DNA of 64,000 bases from Aeromonas sp. RU39B (GTDB taxonomy: Bacteria; Pseudomonadota; Gammaproteobacteria; Enterobacterales; Aeromonadaceae): assembly GCF_900156095.1 (NCBI RefSeq), contig NZ_FTMJ01000013.1:62001-126000 (forward strand), in the 5' to 3' direction. Below the pieces are notes generated by a model, which saw only the letters and a program-made list of their open reading frames with translations, searched no databases and was not told where the DNA came from. Position 1 is the first letter of the stretch, and the number at the start of each line of letters is the position of its first letter. Positions 9,661 through 18,893 of the stretch are shown piece after piece. The position numbers and the translations under genes are program-made.

Positions 9661-10479
9661 ATGCCAAACTACACAACGCCTCACGATCACCCCATCTATG
9701 GTCAGCTATCGCATGCCAAACCTGCCGTCCCGGGCAAGCGCAAGCCGACCGTATTGATGACCATGGGCAGCCAGGCTCGCGCCGGGCACGACTATCAGGT
9801 CATGACCCACAAATACATCACTCCGCTGGTTGAACATGCTGGCTGCGTACCGCTGCTGGTACCGACTTGTTGCGGGCTCGATGATGTGGAGCACTATCTG
9901 GATCTGGCCGATGGTCTCTACTTAACCGGCGCGGGGTCAAATATCGATCCGGCGCTGTATGGCCAGAGTAATTTAACACCGGAAAAGCCGCAGGACTTGG
10001 CCCGGGATCGGGTCGATCTGGCGATGATAAAAGGCGCACTGGCGCGCGGCCTGCCGATTTTTGGCATCTGCCGTGGCATGCAGGAGCTCAACGTGGCGCT
10101 GGGCGGTGATCTCTACCAGAAGGTCTATTGCGAAGAGGGCATGGATGATCACCGGGAAGACGGTGAGGCATCCCCCGACGTGCAATATGGGGCCAGCCAT
10201 CCGGTGACACTGGTGGCCGGTAGCTGGTTAGAGCGCTTGCTCGGGGCACCGCAGATCATGGTTAACTCGTTGCATGGCCAGGGTATTCGGCGCTTCGGCG
10301 AGGGGCTGGCACCGCTCGCCCACGCAGAGGATGGCTTGGTCGAAGCGATCACTATGCCAAGCCGTAGCCAGTTCACGCTCGGGGTGCAGTGGCATCCGGA
10401 GTGGCGGGCACGGGAAAATCCGCACTCGGTGCGGATTTTCGAAGCCTTTGGTGCAGCCTGTCGGCAGTGGCTGGGTTAG
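9661..10479 (+). CDS. Peptidase C26 / gamma-glutamyl-GABA hydrolase-like protein
   Basis: 272-aa class-I glutamine-amidotransferase-like hydrolase, the family of PuuD, which cleaves gamma-glutamyl-GABA in putrescine breakdown. The nucleophile Cys lies in FGICRGMQE, the catalytic His-Glu pair in QWHPEWR, and the oxyanion segment near LTGAGSNIDP. No other puu genes are nearby, so the physiological substrate is uncertain. It sits directly behind the structured leader with a CAGGTG ribosome site and converges on ygiD with only 3 bases between stops. Confidence 0.85.
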   Translation: MPNYTTPHDHPIYGQLSHAKPAVPGKRKPTVLMTMGSQARAGHDYQVMTHKYITPLVEHAGCVPLLVPTCCGLDDVEHYLDLADGLYLTGAGSNIDPALYGQSNLTPEKPQDLARDRVDLAMIKGALARGLPIFGICRGMQELNVALGGDLYQKVYCEEGMDDHREDGEASPDVQYGASHPVTLVAGSWLERLLGAPQIMVNSLHGQGIRRFGEGLAPLAHAEDGLVEAITMPSRSQFTLGVQWHPEWRARENPHSVRIFEAFGAACRQWLG

Positions 10480-10482
10480 CCA

Positions 10483-11250
10483 TCAGCCAAAACGGTAGGC
10501 GCCCATATGCAGGTTGCCGAGATCCCAGCTCTGATGGAGCGGGATAGTCGCATCCCCATTGGCAGCGCCTAACGCCACAAACAGCGGCCGCAAGTGGTCG
10601 TCGTGCGGGTGGGCCATGGCTGCATGGGGGGCGCGGGCACGGTAATCAAGCAGTGCTTCGCGATCCTGGCGTGCCATGGCCGCTTCCAGCCAATCCACAA
10701 AGTCAGTGGCCCAGCGATCGGTTTTGCCACTTTCCCAGTTCAGGGCGCGCAGGTTGTGGGTGATGGCGCCAGAGGCCATGATCCCAATTCCCTCTTCGCG
10801 CAGCGCTGCCAAAAGCTCACCGAGTTGCCACAATTGCTGCGGATTGAATCCGGCCGGAATCGACAGTTGCACCACCGGCACCTGGGCCTTGGGGTCAACC
10901 AGCAGCAGCGGCGACCACACGCCATGATCAAACGGGCGGGCTACCGCATCCACCGGCAACGCTTCAGCGGCAAACAACGTGAGCAGGCGTTCGCTCAGCC
11001 AACCCGGGGTTTGTCCCGGCCAACGCAGTTGATAAAGCTCGTCGGGAAAACCGTAAAAGTCGTACATCAGCTCATCGCCCGGTTGCACACTCACCTGCAG
11101 GTTTTGGCTAAACCAGTGCGCCGAAATGACCACCAGACCTTTCAGGTCGGCAGGCAGGGTCAGCTGCTCGAGAAACTCGGTGGCAGGTTGGCGACGGATA
11201 ACCAGATCCGGCGAACCGTGAGAAATGAACCAAACAGGTGCGGATGACAT
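10483..11250 (-). CDS. ygiD: LigB-domain extradiol dioxygenase (YgiD/DODA-like)
   Basis: Class III extradiol ring-cleavage dioxygenase domain protein of 255 aa. The metal-binding His residues are visible in WFISHGSPD near the N terminus, in ISAHWF, and in FDHGVW and SGAITHN further on. E. coli YgiD opens L-DOPA in vitro; the in vivo substrate is unknown. The ATG at 11250 was chosen because the family starts just before the FISHGSP motif, with AAAGAGAG upstream. Confidence 0.85.
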   Translation of the reverse strand: MSSAPVWFISHGSPDLVIRRQPATEFLEQLTLPADLKGLVVISAHWFSQNLQVSVQPGDELMYDFYGFPDELYQLRWPGQTPGWLSERLLTLFAAEALPVDAVARPFDHGVWSPLLLVDPKAQVPVVQLSIPAGFNPQQLWQLGELLAALREEGIGIMASGAITHNLRALNWESGKTDRWATDFVDWLEAAMARQDREALLDYRARAPHAAMAHPHDDHLRPLFVALGAANGDATIPLHQSWDLGNLHMGAYRFG

Positions 11251-11478
11251 GGCAGTAACTCTCTTTAGTGATGATGAGTGCACTTTACTCCCGTTTATTT
11301 TGAAGATAATCAGGCAATGCATTCATGGACTATTAACTAATGGTTTAAAGTAAAGAGAGTGTGAAGCATATGTCATCGGAGGAGCTGACAGAAGAGAGGT
11401 AGCACGGTAACCTGACGTTCACGTTACGCCTAGTCTTGTCGCATCTTTCTTTTGTGCCGGAGTGGCCTTCATTACAGC

Positions 11479-11958
11479 ATGTCCATGACCCTGACCTTTG
11501 AAGAGTATTTCGACCCCGATCTCACCCTGATCCGCGATTTTTACGAGGCGTGCTTTGCCCGTTATGACGCGGACCTGACCGAGCGGGTGTTTGTGGTCAA
11601 GGATGGGCACTGGCTGATTGGCGCCCTGCGCATCCGCCACGAAGAGGGGTACTACCATCTGTGTGGGCTGCAGCTGTTGCCACACTATCAGCAGCGCGGG
11701 ATAGGCTCTTGCCTGCTCGACTTTGCCTGCAAGCAGCTCGATAACCGGCCGGTGCTGTGTCAGGCGCTCCCTTTTGAGCGTGACTTCTATCTAAAGGTGG
11801 GATTTTCCCTGTGTCAGGTCAGCGATATGCCCGAGCCGCTGCGCTCACGGCTGCGCCAGCAACAGGAGCTCGGTTATCAGGTCGAGCCCCTGATGCGGGA
11901 GGGCGGCGAGCCCTCCCACTGCACGGTGGTCCGCCAGCTGGTATTCCAGCCGGTGTGA
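11479..11958 (+). CDS. GNAT family N-acetyltransferase
   Basis: 159-aa acetyl-CoA-dependent acetyltransferase. The acetyl-CoA loop is QQRGIGSCLLDFA, following the strand YYHLCGLQLLPHY. The acceptor substrate is not predictable. The ATG at 11479 has no strong ribosome site; 11485 is an alternative. Its tail converges on the DUF1439 gene with 3 bases between stops. Confidence 0.8.
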   Translation: MSMTLTFEEYFDPDLTLIRDFYEACFARYDADLTERVFVVKDGHWLIGALRIRHEEGYYHLCGLQLLPHYQQRGIGSCLLDFACKQLDNRPVLCQALPFERDFYLKVGFSLCQVSDMPEPLRSRLRQQQELGYQVEPLMREGGEPSHCTVVRQLVFQPV

Positions 11959-11961
11959 CGA

Positions 11962-12504
11962 TCAGCCCTTGTTGATCAGCAACAGCAACTTGCCGGGTTC
12001 GACATCGACCCCGGTCAGGTGCTGACGCCACCAGAGCAGTTGCTTGTTTTGAGCGCCCAGCCGGTAAATCGGCTGATTGACCAGACGTTGTTGCAGGTTT
12101 TGCAGCATCAGTTCCAGCATCACACCGTATTGAGCCTGCACTTCCTTGGGCTCCATGCTGTAGCTCACCACTTTGGCATCATCCAGATAGAGCGAGTGGG
12201 TGGTTGCGTCATAGCGAGGCTTGCCATCGAAGGTGATGGCTACCTTGGCATCCACCGGGGCTTTGTTGCCCATGGCCAAGCGGGCATCGCCCTTGCCAAT
12301 GACCCGCGCAACATCCTCTTGCCGGCGGCCGAGCTGCACTTCGCCATGGTTGAGGGTGAGCTTGGCCGAGAACAGGCCCGGCATATCCACATTGCGCTCC
12401 ACCAGTCCCTGGTGATCGAGCATGCTGTTGATCTGCTGCTCGGTAATTTCGGTCTGTCCCGGGGTAAGAAGTGCTGCCGATAGCAGCAGGGATTGCAGAA
12501 GCAT
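11962..12504 (-). CDS. DUF1439 (YceB-like) envelope protein
   Basis: 180-aa exported protein related to E. coli lipoprotein YceB. It has an N-terminal hydrophobic signal (LLQSLLLSAALL) but no Cys in a lipobox position, so it looks soluble in the periplasm rather than lipidated. The body matches the DUF1439 pattern of repeated beta segments (GEVQLGRR, DARLAMGNK, KVAITFDGKPRYD). Function is unknown. AGGAT precedes the ATG at 12504. Confidence 0.72.
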   Translation of the reverse strand: MLLQSLLLSAALLTPGQTEITEQQINSMLDHQGLVERNVDMPGLFSAKLTLNHGEVQLGRRQEDVARVIGKGDARLAMGNKAPVDAKVAITFDGKPRYDATTHSLYLDDAKVVSYSMEPKEVQAQYGVMLELMLQNLQQRLVNQPIYRLGAQNKQLLWWRQHLTGVDVEPGKLLLLINKG

Positions 12505-12597
12505 AGGAATATCCTGATAAAATTGGCTGGCCAAGCATATCACAGCGGTTTTTGGTTACTCTCCCGCCGTGAGTTAAAGGTTAGGTAAGGAGCGCGT

Positions 12598-14079
12598 TTG
12601 TTCAACGGTCTGGAAAAAGATCTGCATGATCTGGTCACCCACTTCCTCGGCCTGTTGCTGTTACTGTTTCACACCGTCATTGTGGTGGGCGTTTCCCTGC
12701 GAGTCATTCTCAAGCGCCGCCCGATCGGCGTATCGCTGGCCTGGCTTGCCCTCATCTATGCCATCCCGTTTGCCGGGGTCGGTTTCTATGTGTTGTTTGG
12801 TGAAGTGCGGCTGGGCCGTCGCCGCGGTGAGCGGGCCAAGGCCATGTATACCCCTTATGCCGTCTGGATCCGCCAGTTAGCGCGCCGTTTTCCCCAGTAT
12901 CACACTCCGGTTAGCCAGAAGGCGCAGCCGCTACATGATCTTATTCAGGGCCGGCTGGCCATGCCCATGCTGTCGGGCAACCGGATGACACTGCTCGACA
13001 GGCCCCAAGCCATTTTAGGTGAGCTCGCCAATGACATCCGTCGCTCAACCCAATCCTGCTATCTGGAGTTCTATATCTGGCAACCGGGCGGCTGGGCCGA
13101 TGAGGTGGGTGAAGCGCTGATCGACGTGGCGCAGCGCGGCGTGGATTGTCGCGTGTTGCTCGATTCGGTGGGGAGCAAGGAGTTTTTCCGTTCAATCTGG
13201 CCGGTGCGGCTGCGCCGCGCCGGGGTGCAACTGGTGGAAGTGTTACCGGTGGGGGCCTGGCGCATTCCGTTTCAGCGTCAGGACCTGCGCATGCACCGCA
13301 AGCTGGTGGTGATTGATGACAAGGTGGGCTACACCGGCTCCATGAATCTGGTCGATCCCCGTTATTTCAAACAGCATGCCGGCGTCGGGCAGTGGGTCGA
13401 TATCATGATCCGGGTTCAGGGGCCTATGGTTCCGCTGATGTGGTCTTTACTGGTGTGGGACTGGGAACTGGAGACCGGCGAGCGGTTGCTCGATAGCCTG
13501 CAACACGACCCGGAAGCCTGGCCGCTGATTAACCACCGGGCCCAGCTGATCCCCTCTGGCCCGTTTGAAGGGGGCGATGCAATTCAGCAGATCTTGCTGC
13601 AGGCCATCTATCAGGCGCGGCAGCGGCTGGTGCTGACCACCCCCTATTTTGTACCGGATGATTCGCTGGTGGGGGCTCTTCGCGCAGCCGCCGACCGGGG
13701 GGTGTTGGTGCAACTGGTGCTGCCGCATCGCAATGACTCCCGTTTGGCTCATCACGCCGGGAATGCCTTCCTCGACGAGTTGCTGGTCTCGGGCGTGGAG
13801 ATCTATCGCTACGATGCCGGCCTGCTGCATACCAAGAGTGTGTTGGTGGACGATGACTTTGTGCTGGTCGGAACGCTGAACCTCGACCGGCGCAGCCTCT
13901 GGCTGAACTTCGAGGTGACCTTATTGGTTGATAACCCGATGTTTGTCGAGCAGATGCAGCGTCTGGTGAAGGGGTACATGCAAGCGGCAACCCCCATGTC
14001 CCTTATTAAATGGCGCCAGCGTCACTGGTACCGGCGCATGCTGGAAAACCTCTGTTATCTCTTCAGCCCGCTGCTGTAG
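12598..14079 (+). CDS. clsA: Cardiolipin synthase A
   Basis: Inner-membrane phospholipase-D-family enzyme that condenses two phosphatidylglycerols to cardiolipin. Two N-terminal membrane helices (about residues 15-60) precede two HKD catalytic motifs, MHRKLVVIDDKVGYTGSMN and HTKSVLVDDDFVLVGTLNLD. The 493 aa match ClsA. The start is a TTG at 12598, with GGAG five bases upstream; no better ATG exists before the first helix. Confidence 0.95.
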   Translation: MFNGLEKDLHDLVTHFLGLLLLLFHTVIVVGVSLRVILKRRPIGVSLAWLALIYAIPFAGVGFYVLFGEVRLGRRRGERAKAMYTPYAVWIRQLARRFPQYHTPVSQKAQPLHDLIQGRLAMPMLSGNRMTLLDRPQAILGELANDIRRSTQSCYLEFYIWQPGGWADEVGEALIDVAQRGVDCRVLLDSVGSKEFFRSIWPVRLRRAGVQLVEVLPVGAWRIPFQRQDLRMHRKLVVIDDKVGYTGSMNLVDPRYFKQHAGVGQWVDIMIRVQGPMVPLMWSLLVWDWELETGERLLDSLQHDPEAWPLINHRAQLIPSGPFEGGDAIQQILLQAIYQARQRLVLTTPYFVPDDSLVGALRAAADRGVLVQLVLPHRNDSRLAHHAGNAFLDELLVSGVEIYRYDAGLLHTKSVLVDDDFVLVGTLNLDRRSLWLNFEVTLLVDNPMFVEQMQRLVKGYMQAATPMSLIKWRQRHWYRRMLENLCYLFSPLL

Positions 14080-14150
14080 CGGGTGTCACTTGTGTTCTGC
14101 TAACCTTGCACTTAGAGTGCCAAACAATCTAACTACATGGATAAAACATC

Positions 14151-15419
14151 ATGAGCAAAGCGGTCATGGGGGCGGCGGCAGTGGCTGTGCTGGTGGGTGC
14201 CGGCGCAGCGGGTTGCTGGTATACGGGCGATCTTTTTGACAAGCAGGTTCCGCTGCAACTGGGCACTGCGCAGCGTGAGAGTGGCCTGGTCTTTCAGTGG
14301 CAACCGACTTCCAGCAACCTGCTGACGCGCGAAGCCGATCTACGTATCGAGCTCACCCCTGAGCTGGCCAGCAGCCTCGATGCCGACCTTGTGCTCGACA
14401 AGCCACTCGAGCTTTATCTGCACACTCGTACCCGCATCATGCCGCTCTATACCTCCACCGAGATCAGCCTCGACATGAGCCGCGGTGATCTGGCCAAGAC
14501 TCTGACCCGGATGGGGCTGCAAAACTGGAAGCCGGTGATGCAGAGCCACAACAGCTTTTGGAACAGCAACACTGTGACCGTGCTGAGTTTGCCGGAGGCC
14601 AACGTCGACAGCGATGGCGAGCAGCTTAAGTTGATGCCGCTTGAGATGCGCTTTGATGGCGACTTCAATGGCAGTGGCCAGGTTGCCCTAAGCTGGGCCG
14701 GTATGACCTATCGTCAACCGTCGCAGCAGGTCGAGTGCAATATCGGCCGGGTGGATGGCACTGCCGAGCTCAAGGCCGTCGACAACATCCTGATGGTACC
14801 GAGCAGTCAGGCCAAGGTTGCCGGATTCTCTCTCAATGTCGGTGAGGGGATGAAGTTTGACATGCAGGGCATGACCTCCAGCTCGACGTTGCAGGGGGAC
14901 TCTGCGGATACGCTGGCCAGCCACTATCAGCTGGGAATCGGTCAGTTCAAGATGGCGATGGAAGGGGAAACGGTCGAACTGGCCGATACCGCGCTCGATG
15001 CCCATATCAAGGGTATGGACATGAAGGGTTACCATACCCTGCTGCAGGCCAACGCCGATCCCAAGAAAGATGAAGCGAAGCTGCAAATGGCGCTGGATCA
15101 GCTGTTGGCGCGTGGTGCCACGCTCGAGCTGACCAATCTGGCAGCCAAGGTCAATCAGGCTCCGGTCTCCCTCAAGGGAAATCTGGTGCTTGCCCCGACC
15201 ACGCTGGAGAAACTGACCGGCGGGGATGAGGGGCTCAATGCCCTGAACGGTCAGTTTGCGGCCGAGCTCTCGAACAAACTCGGACAGGCACTGCCACAGG
15301 TCGCCCCCTGGCTCGAACACCTTGGCTCGATAGGTTATCTCAAGAGTGAAGGGGATCTGCTTAAAGCCGATATCCAGCTCGCCAAGGGTGCGGTGACCAT
15401 CAATGGCCAGCCGCTGTAG
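14151..15419 (+). CDS. DUF945 (YdgA-like) envelope protein
   Basis: 422-aa protein of the DUF945/YdgA family, function unknown. A single N-terminal hydrophobic segment (residues 4-22) directs it to the envelope. The rest is a long beta-rich chain with family patterns (PLELYLHTRTRIMPLY, DLAKTLTRMGLQ, GDLLKADIQLAKGAVTINGQ). It is about 80 residues shorter than E. coli YdgA. It follows clsA by 71 bases and may be co-transcribed. Confidence 0.75.
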   Translation: MSKAVMGAAAVAVLVGAGAAGCWYTGDLFDKQVPLQLGTAQRESGLVFQWQPTSSNLLTREADLRIELTPELASSLDADLVLDKPLELYLHTRTRIMPLYTSTEISLDMSRGDLAKTLTRMGLQNWKPVMQSHNSFWNSNTVTVLSLPEANVDSDGEQLKLMPLEMRFDGDFNGSGQVALSWAGMTYRQPSQQVECNIGRVDGTAELKAVDNILMVPSSQAKVAGFSLNVGEGMKFDMQGMTSSSTLQGDSADTLASHYQLGIGQFKMAMEGETVELADTALDAHIKGMDMKGYHTLLQANADPKKDEAKLQMALDQLLARGATLELTNLAAKVNQAPVSLKGNLVLAPTTLEKLTGGDEGLNALNGQFAAELSNKLGQALPQVAPWLEHLGSIGYLKSEGDLLKADIQLAKGAVTINGQPL

Positions 15420-15436
15420 GTTATATAAAGGCATAC

Positions 15437-15463
15437 AAAAAGGGCTCCGTGAGGAGCCCTTTT
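15437..15463. terminator. Bidirectional terminator
   Basis: AAAGGGCTCC and GGAGCCCTTT pair across a GTGA loop, with A and T tracts on both sides, so it serves the DUF945 gene and convergent purU. Confidence 0.85.
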
Positions 15464-15485
15464 CCATTCTGTATCCACCAAGAGA

Positions 15486-16340
15486 TTACTTGAATACTAC
15501 GGTCTTGTTACCGTTGACGAAGACGCGTTCGTTCAAGACCAGCTCCAGCGCGTGGGAGAGCACTGACTTTTCTACATCGCGCCCAGCCTTAGCCATGGCG
15601 TCAGCCGTAAAGGTGTGGTCCACATGAATGACGTCTTGCTCGATGATCGGGCCTTCATCCAGATCGTCGGTGACGAAGTGGGCGGTGGCACCGATGATCT
15701 TCACGCCGCGATTAAAGGCCTGCAGATAGGGGCGGGCACCGATAAAGGCGGGCAGGAATGAGTGGTGGATGTTGATGATCTGACGCGGGTAGGCGGCGAC
15801 AAACTCAGGCGTCAGTACCCGCATGTACTTGGCCAGAATCACATAGTCAGGATCATAGCTGTCAATCATCTTGCGCACCGCCAACTCATGCTCGGCGCGG
15901 TCCAGCCCATCGTGGGAGACGGTGTGAAAGGGAATGTTGAACTTGCCAGTCAGCTCGGCCAGTGCGTCGTAGTTGCCGATCACCGCTGCGATTTCGACGT
16001 CGATGGCACCGGCATAGCTCTTCATTAATATGTCGCCAAGGCAGTGTGCCTCCTTGGTGACCAGAATCACGATGCGTTTTTTCCCGGCCTTGACCAGTCG
16101 GCGCTTGGCGCCGGTGGGCAGTGCGTCATCCAGATCGGCCAGCAGGGTTTCATCGTTGAAACGCCCTTCCAGCTCGGTGCGCATAAAGAAACGGCTGGCG
16201 TCGTAATCGACGTATTCATCGTTCTTGATGATGTTGAGCTGGTGCTTGTAGCAGATGTTGGTGATCTTGGCGATGAGCCCCTTGGCGTCGGGGCAGTCGG
16301 TCAGCAGAATTTTCTTTTCCATCATGGTGTGTTGTGTCAT
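15486..16340 (-). CDS. purU: Formyltetrahydrofolate deformylase
   Basis: Hydrolyses 10-formyl-THF to formate and THF, supplying formate for PurT and balancing one-carbon pools. An N-terminal ACT domain (LTDCPDAKGLIAKITNICYKH) is followed by a formyltransferase fold with catalytic INIHHSFLPAF and the GATAHFVTDDLDEGPII segment. Its 284 aa are close to the E. coli length. Starts at 16325 or 16322 are equally possible, as no strong ribosome site distinguishes them. Confidence 0.95.
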   Translation of the reverse strand: MTQHTMMEKKILLTDCPDAKGLIAKITNICYKHQLNIIKNDEYVDYDASRFFMRTELEGRFNDETLLADLDDALPTGAKRRLVKAGKKRIVILVTKEAHCLGDILMKSYAGAIDVEIAAVIGNYDALAELTGKFNIPFHTVSHDGLDRAEHELAVRKMIDSYDPDYVILAKYMRVLTPEFVAAYPRQIINIHHSFLPAFIGARPYLQAFNRGVKIIGATAHFVTDDLDEGPIIEQDVIHVDHTFTADAMAKAGRDVEKSVLSHALELVLNERVFVNGNKTVVFK

Positions 16341-16498
16341 CTGGTTGTTATGGCGGCATGCGTCGCGCACGCGATTTTTGCCGCACTATGCCATGAAGGC
16401 CGCGCCGGTGCCACGACTGCGTGTGTTTGCCGGGGTGATGAAATAATTTCCGCTGACGAGGTGGACAGATAGCCACATTTTTCACTAGTCTGGTCGGG

Positions 16499-16640
16499 CT
16501 TATTCTCAGGGCGGGGTGCAATTCCCCACCGGCGGTATCCTGCCATGATGCAGGGAGCCCGCGAGCGCCCGACGCAAGTCGGGGTCAGCAGATCCGGTGA
16601 GATGCCGGAGCCGACGGTTATAGTCCGGATGAAAGAGGAT
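16499..16640 (+). promoter_or_regulatory. FMN riboswitch (RFN element)
   Basis: The classic RFN core is present: CTTATTCTCAGGGCGGGG at the 5' end, the CCCCACCGGCGGT block, a TCCGGTGAGATGCCGGAGCC segment, and the closing AGTCCGGATGAAAGAG. It sits 93 bases before ribB and represses it when FMN binds, probably by sequestering the ribosome site or by premature termination. Confidence 0.97.
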
Positions 16641-16732
16641 AAACGCCGCACCCGCCCCAGGGTGAGGTCGCGCGCGCCTGTCTCGCTTTCCATGCCCTGA
16701 TTCTGGTAGATGTCAATTAACGGAGTATTACC

Positions 16733-17386
16733 ATGAATCAGTCTTTACTTGCCCCCTTTGGCGATCCTGTTACCCGTGTCGAGTCAGCCCTTGACGCACT
16801 GCGTCGCGGCCTTGGCGTATTGGTCGCTGATGACGAAGATCGGGAAAATGAAGGGGATCTTATCTTCTCGGCCGAGCTGATGACCACCGAACAGATGGCG
16901 CTGATGATCCGCGAGTGTTCCGGGATTGTCTGCCTCTGTCTGCCGGACGAACGCGTCCGCCAACTGGGGTTGCCGATGATGGTTGAGGCCAACTCGAGCC
17001 AATTCCAGACTGCCTTTACGGTCACCATCGAAGCCGCCAAAGGGGTGACTACCGGCGTCTCTGCTGCTGACAGGCTCACCACCATTCGTACTGCGATTGC
17101 CGATGGTGCCAAACCATCTGATCTTAACCGCCCCGGTCATGTGTTTCCGCTGCGTGGCCGCACCGGTGGCGTGTTGACTCGTCGTGGTCACACCGAGGCT
17201 ACTATTGATCTGATGACGCTGGCCGGTCTTAAGCCTTATGGGGTGTTGTGTGAACTCACCTTGCCAAATGGAAACATGGCACGACTCCCCGATATGGTGG
17301 TATTTGCCCAGCAACATGGCATGCCTGTGTTGACCATTGAGGATCTGGTGCAGTATCGTCTGGCTCTGAGAGGTGAAAGCGCCTGA
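16733..17386 (+). CDS. ribB: 3,4-dihydroxy-2-butanone 4-phosphate synthase
   Basis: Converts ribulose 5-phosphate to L-3,4-dihydroxy-2-butanone 4-phosphate, a riboflavin precursor. The [11 protein letters not shown] acidic metal site and the [13 protein letters not shown] and RRGHTEA substrate segments are intact. The 217 aa equal monofunctional E. coli RibB, with no GTP cyclohydrolase II fusion. The FMN riboswitch upstream gives feedback control. Confidence 0.97.
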   Translation: MNQSLLAPFGDPVTRVESALDALRRGLGVLVADDEDRENEGDLIFSAELMTTEQMALMIRECSGIVCLCLPDERVRQLGLPMMVEANSSQFQTAFTVTIEAAKGVTTGVSAADRLTTIRTAIADGAKPSDLNRPGHVFPLRGRTGGVLTRRGHTEATIDLMTLAGLKPYGVLCELTLPNGNMARLPDMVVFAQQHGMPVLTIEDLVQYRLALRGESA

Positions 17387-17608
17387 CTGGCTTAAGATTT
17401 GTGATCTTGCCAGTTATTGGTTACGCTTTGCTCTGGTCGCGTCGCTGAATGTGTCCATTTTGGTTTCGAGTGATGCTTTTTTGCTCTATCGAAAAAAAAT
17501 GAGCGATTTAATGCAGTTATCGGCGACAAGACCTATGCAAACTCTTTTTTTTTTGTGCCATAATAACGCCGCTTGCTAAACGTCTGGCGAGTTAAAGGGA
17601 GCTATAAA

Positions 17609-17848
17609 ATGAAGAAAATGTTGTTGGTAGGTGTTGTTGGTCTGTCTGCTCTGCTGGGCGGTTGCGCTAACACCGAGCTGGAAACCTCTGTTCAAAACCT
17701 GTCTAACAAGGTTGACCAGCTGGCTCAAGACGTTAGCGCCGTTCGCGCTGACCAGTCCAAGATCGCTGCCGACGTAGCTGATGCCAAGGCTGAAGCTGCT
17801 CGTGCTAACCAGCGCCTGGACAACCTGGCTACTTCCTACAAGAAGTAA
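17609..17848 (+). CDS. lpp: Major outer-membrane (Braun-type) lipoprotein
   Basis: 79-aa precursor of the lipoprotein that tethers the outer membrane to peptidoglycan. The signal peptide ends in the lipobox LLGGC (Cys19). The mature part is a continuous heptad coiled coil ([15 protein letters not shown], and so on) ending in Tyr-Lys-Lys, with the C-terminal Lys available for linkage to peptidoglycan. GGGAG precedes the ATG. Codon use is strongly biased (CTG, AAC, GCT), consistent with very high expression. Confidence 0.95.
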   Translation: MKKMLLVGVVGLSALLGGCANTELETSVQNLSNKVDQLAQDVSAVRADQSKIAADVADAKAEAARANQRLDNLATSYKK

Positions 17849-17855
17849 TCCAAGT

Positions 17856-17890
17856 GAAAAAATGGCGCGGGAGACTGCGCCATTTTTTTT
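17856..17890 (+). terminator. Terminator of lpp
   Basis: AAAAATGGCGC pairs with GCGCCATTTTT and is followed by a T-run of eight; a strong intrinsic terminator. Confidence 0.93.
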
Positions 17891-17989
17891 CGTCTGTCAT
17901 TTACTACTGATGCTTCTCTCACTTTAACTTCCCCACGTTACACACCCGCTCTGTCCTATCTTGATTGCTCCGTCGGCCGCTGCCTGCAA

Positions 17990-18013
17990 TAAAAAACCGG
18001 CCCGCAGGCCGGT
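17990..18013 (-). terminator. Terminator of cnoX
   Basis: On the minus strand ACCGGCC and GGCCGGT pair around TGCG, followed by TTTTTT. Confidence 0.88.
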
Positions 18014-18030
18014 CTGAATCATCTTTATCA

Positions 18031-18879
18031 TCAATACAGCAGGCTGTAGAGCTTGCGGCGCCATGCTGATGCCACCGCAGTTGCGCCCATGGTTGCCAGA
18101 ATATCCAGATAAATCTTCTTGGCATCACCAAAGGCCAGATCTTTTCTCAGGATAGTCAGCAGCTGCTCGAGCGCCTCTTCCTGGCGGCCCGCTTGATGGT
18201 AGAGCAAGCCGAGCTCTTGGCGGGTCTGGAAATCATCCGGTTGACTGGCGAGTTTCTCTTCCAGTGCACGCAGCTCGGGGGTGTCACCGGCTTGACGAGC
18301 CAAGTCACGGCGAGCGCACAGGGTTTGATAGTGGCTGTCTTGTGCCACCATCGGGATGGTGGCAAGCAGTGCATCGGCCTGATCCAGATGGTTAAGATCC
18401 AGCTCTGCCTGCGCCAGCCAGAGCGTGATGTCGTGGCGCTCGGGGGCTAGTTGATGGGCCTTGGTCAGCAGCGGCAGTGCGGTAACGGCATCACCCTGCT
18501 CCAGCAGATCGCGCCCCTCTGCCAGCAGTAGCTCCTCTTCACGGGGAGCAAATGCTGCAAAATAGTTGCGCAGGGTGGCTTCATCCTGCGGCCCTTCCAG
18601 AAAACCTTGCTCGTCGGGACGACCCTGATGGAATTTGACCAGTGCCGGCAGCGCCCGCAGACCGAGTTGCATTGCCAGTGACTGCAGCTGTGGATCGTTC
18701 ACATCCACCTTGGCCAGCGTCACGGCCTGGTTGTCGTTGCCAACGATGCTCTCGACCAGCGGCGTAATGCTTTGGCATTCGGGCAGTTGCGGGGCGTAGA
18801 AATAGATGACCACCGGCTTTTGTATTGAGGCATCGAGCAGGGCGGCATGGAAATTCTGGGGAGTAATATCGACGATCAT
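18031..18879 (-). CDS. cnoX: Chaperedoxin CnoX (YbbN)
   Basis: 282-aa co-chaperone. An N-terminal thioredoxin fold (about 1-110) is followed by TPR repeats (about 115-280). The family binds clients under hypochlorite or heat stress and hands them to GroEL and DnaK. The usual WCGPC site is replaced by APQLPECQ with one Cys, so it is not a normal disulfide reductase, as expected for CnoX-type proteins. A terminator follows it. Confidence 0.9.
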   Translation of the reverse strand: MIVDITPQNFHAALLDASIQKPVVIYFYAPQLPECQSITPLVESIVGNDNQAVTLAKVDVNDPQLQSLAMQLGLRALPALVKFHQGRPDEQGFLEGPQDEATLRNYFAAFAPREEELLLAEGRDLLEQGDAVTALPLLTKAHQLAPERHDITLWLAQAELDLNHLDQADALLATIPMVAQDSHYQTLCARRDLARQAGDTPELRALEEKLASQPDDFQTRQELGLLYHQAGRQEEALEQLLTILRKDLAFGDAKKIYLDILATMGATAVASAWRRKLYSLLY

Positions 18880-18893
18880 AGGACGGACTCTCG

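Noticed and set aside
11452..11478. TTG start for the GNAT gene
   Set aside because: No ribosome site and no family residues in the extra nine codons.
14688..15467. Minus-strand frame opposite the DUF945 gene
   Set aside because: Same antisense effect; no start site or domain.
16337..16693. Minus-strand frame across the ribB leader
   Set aside because: The region is a clear FMN riboswitch on the plus strand.
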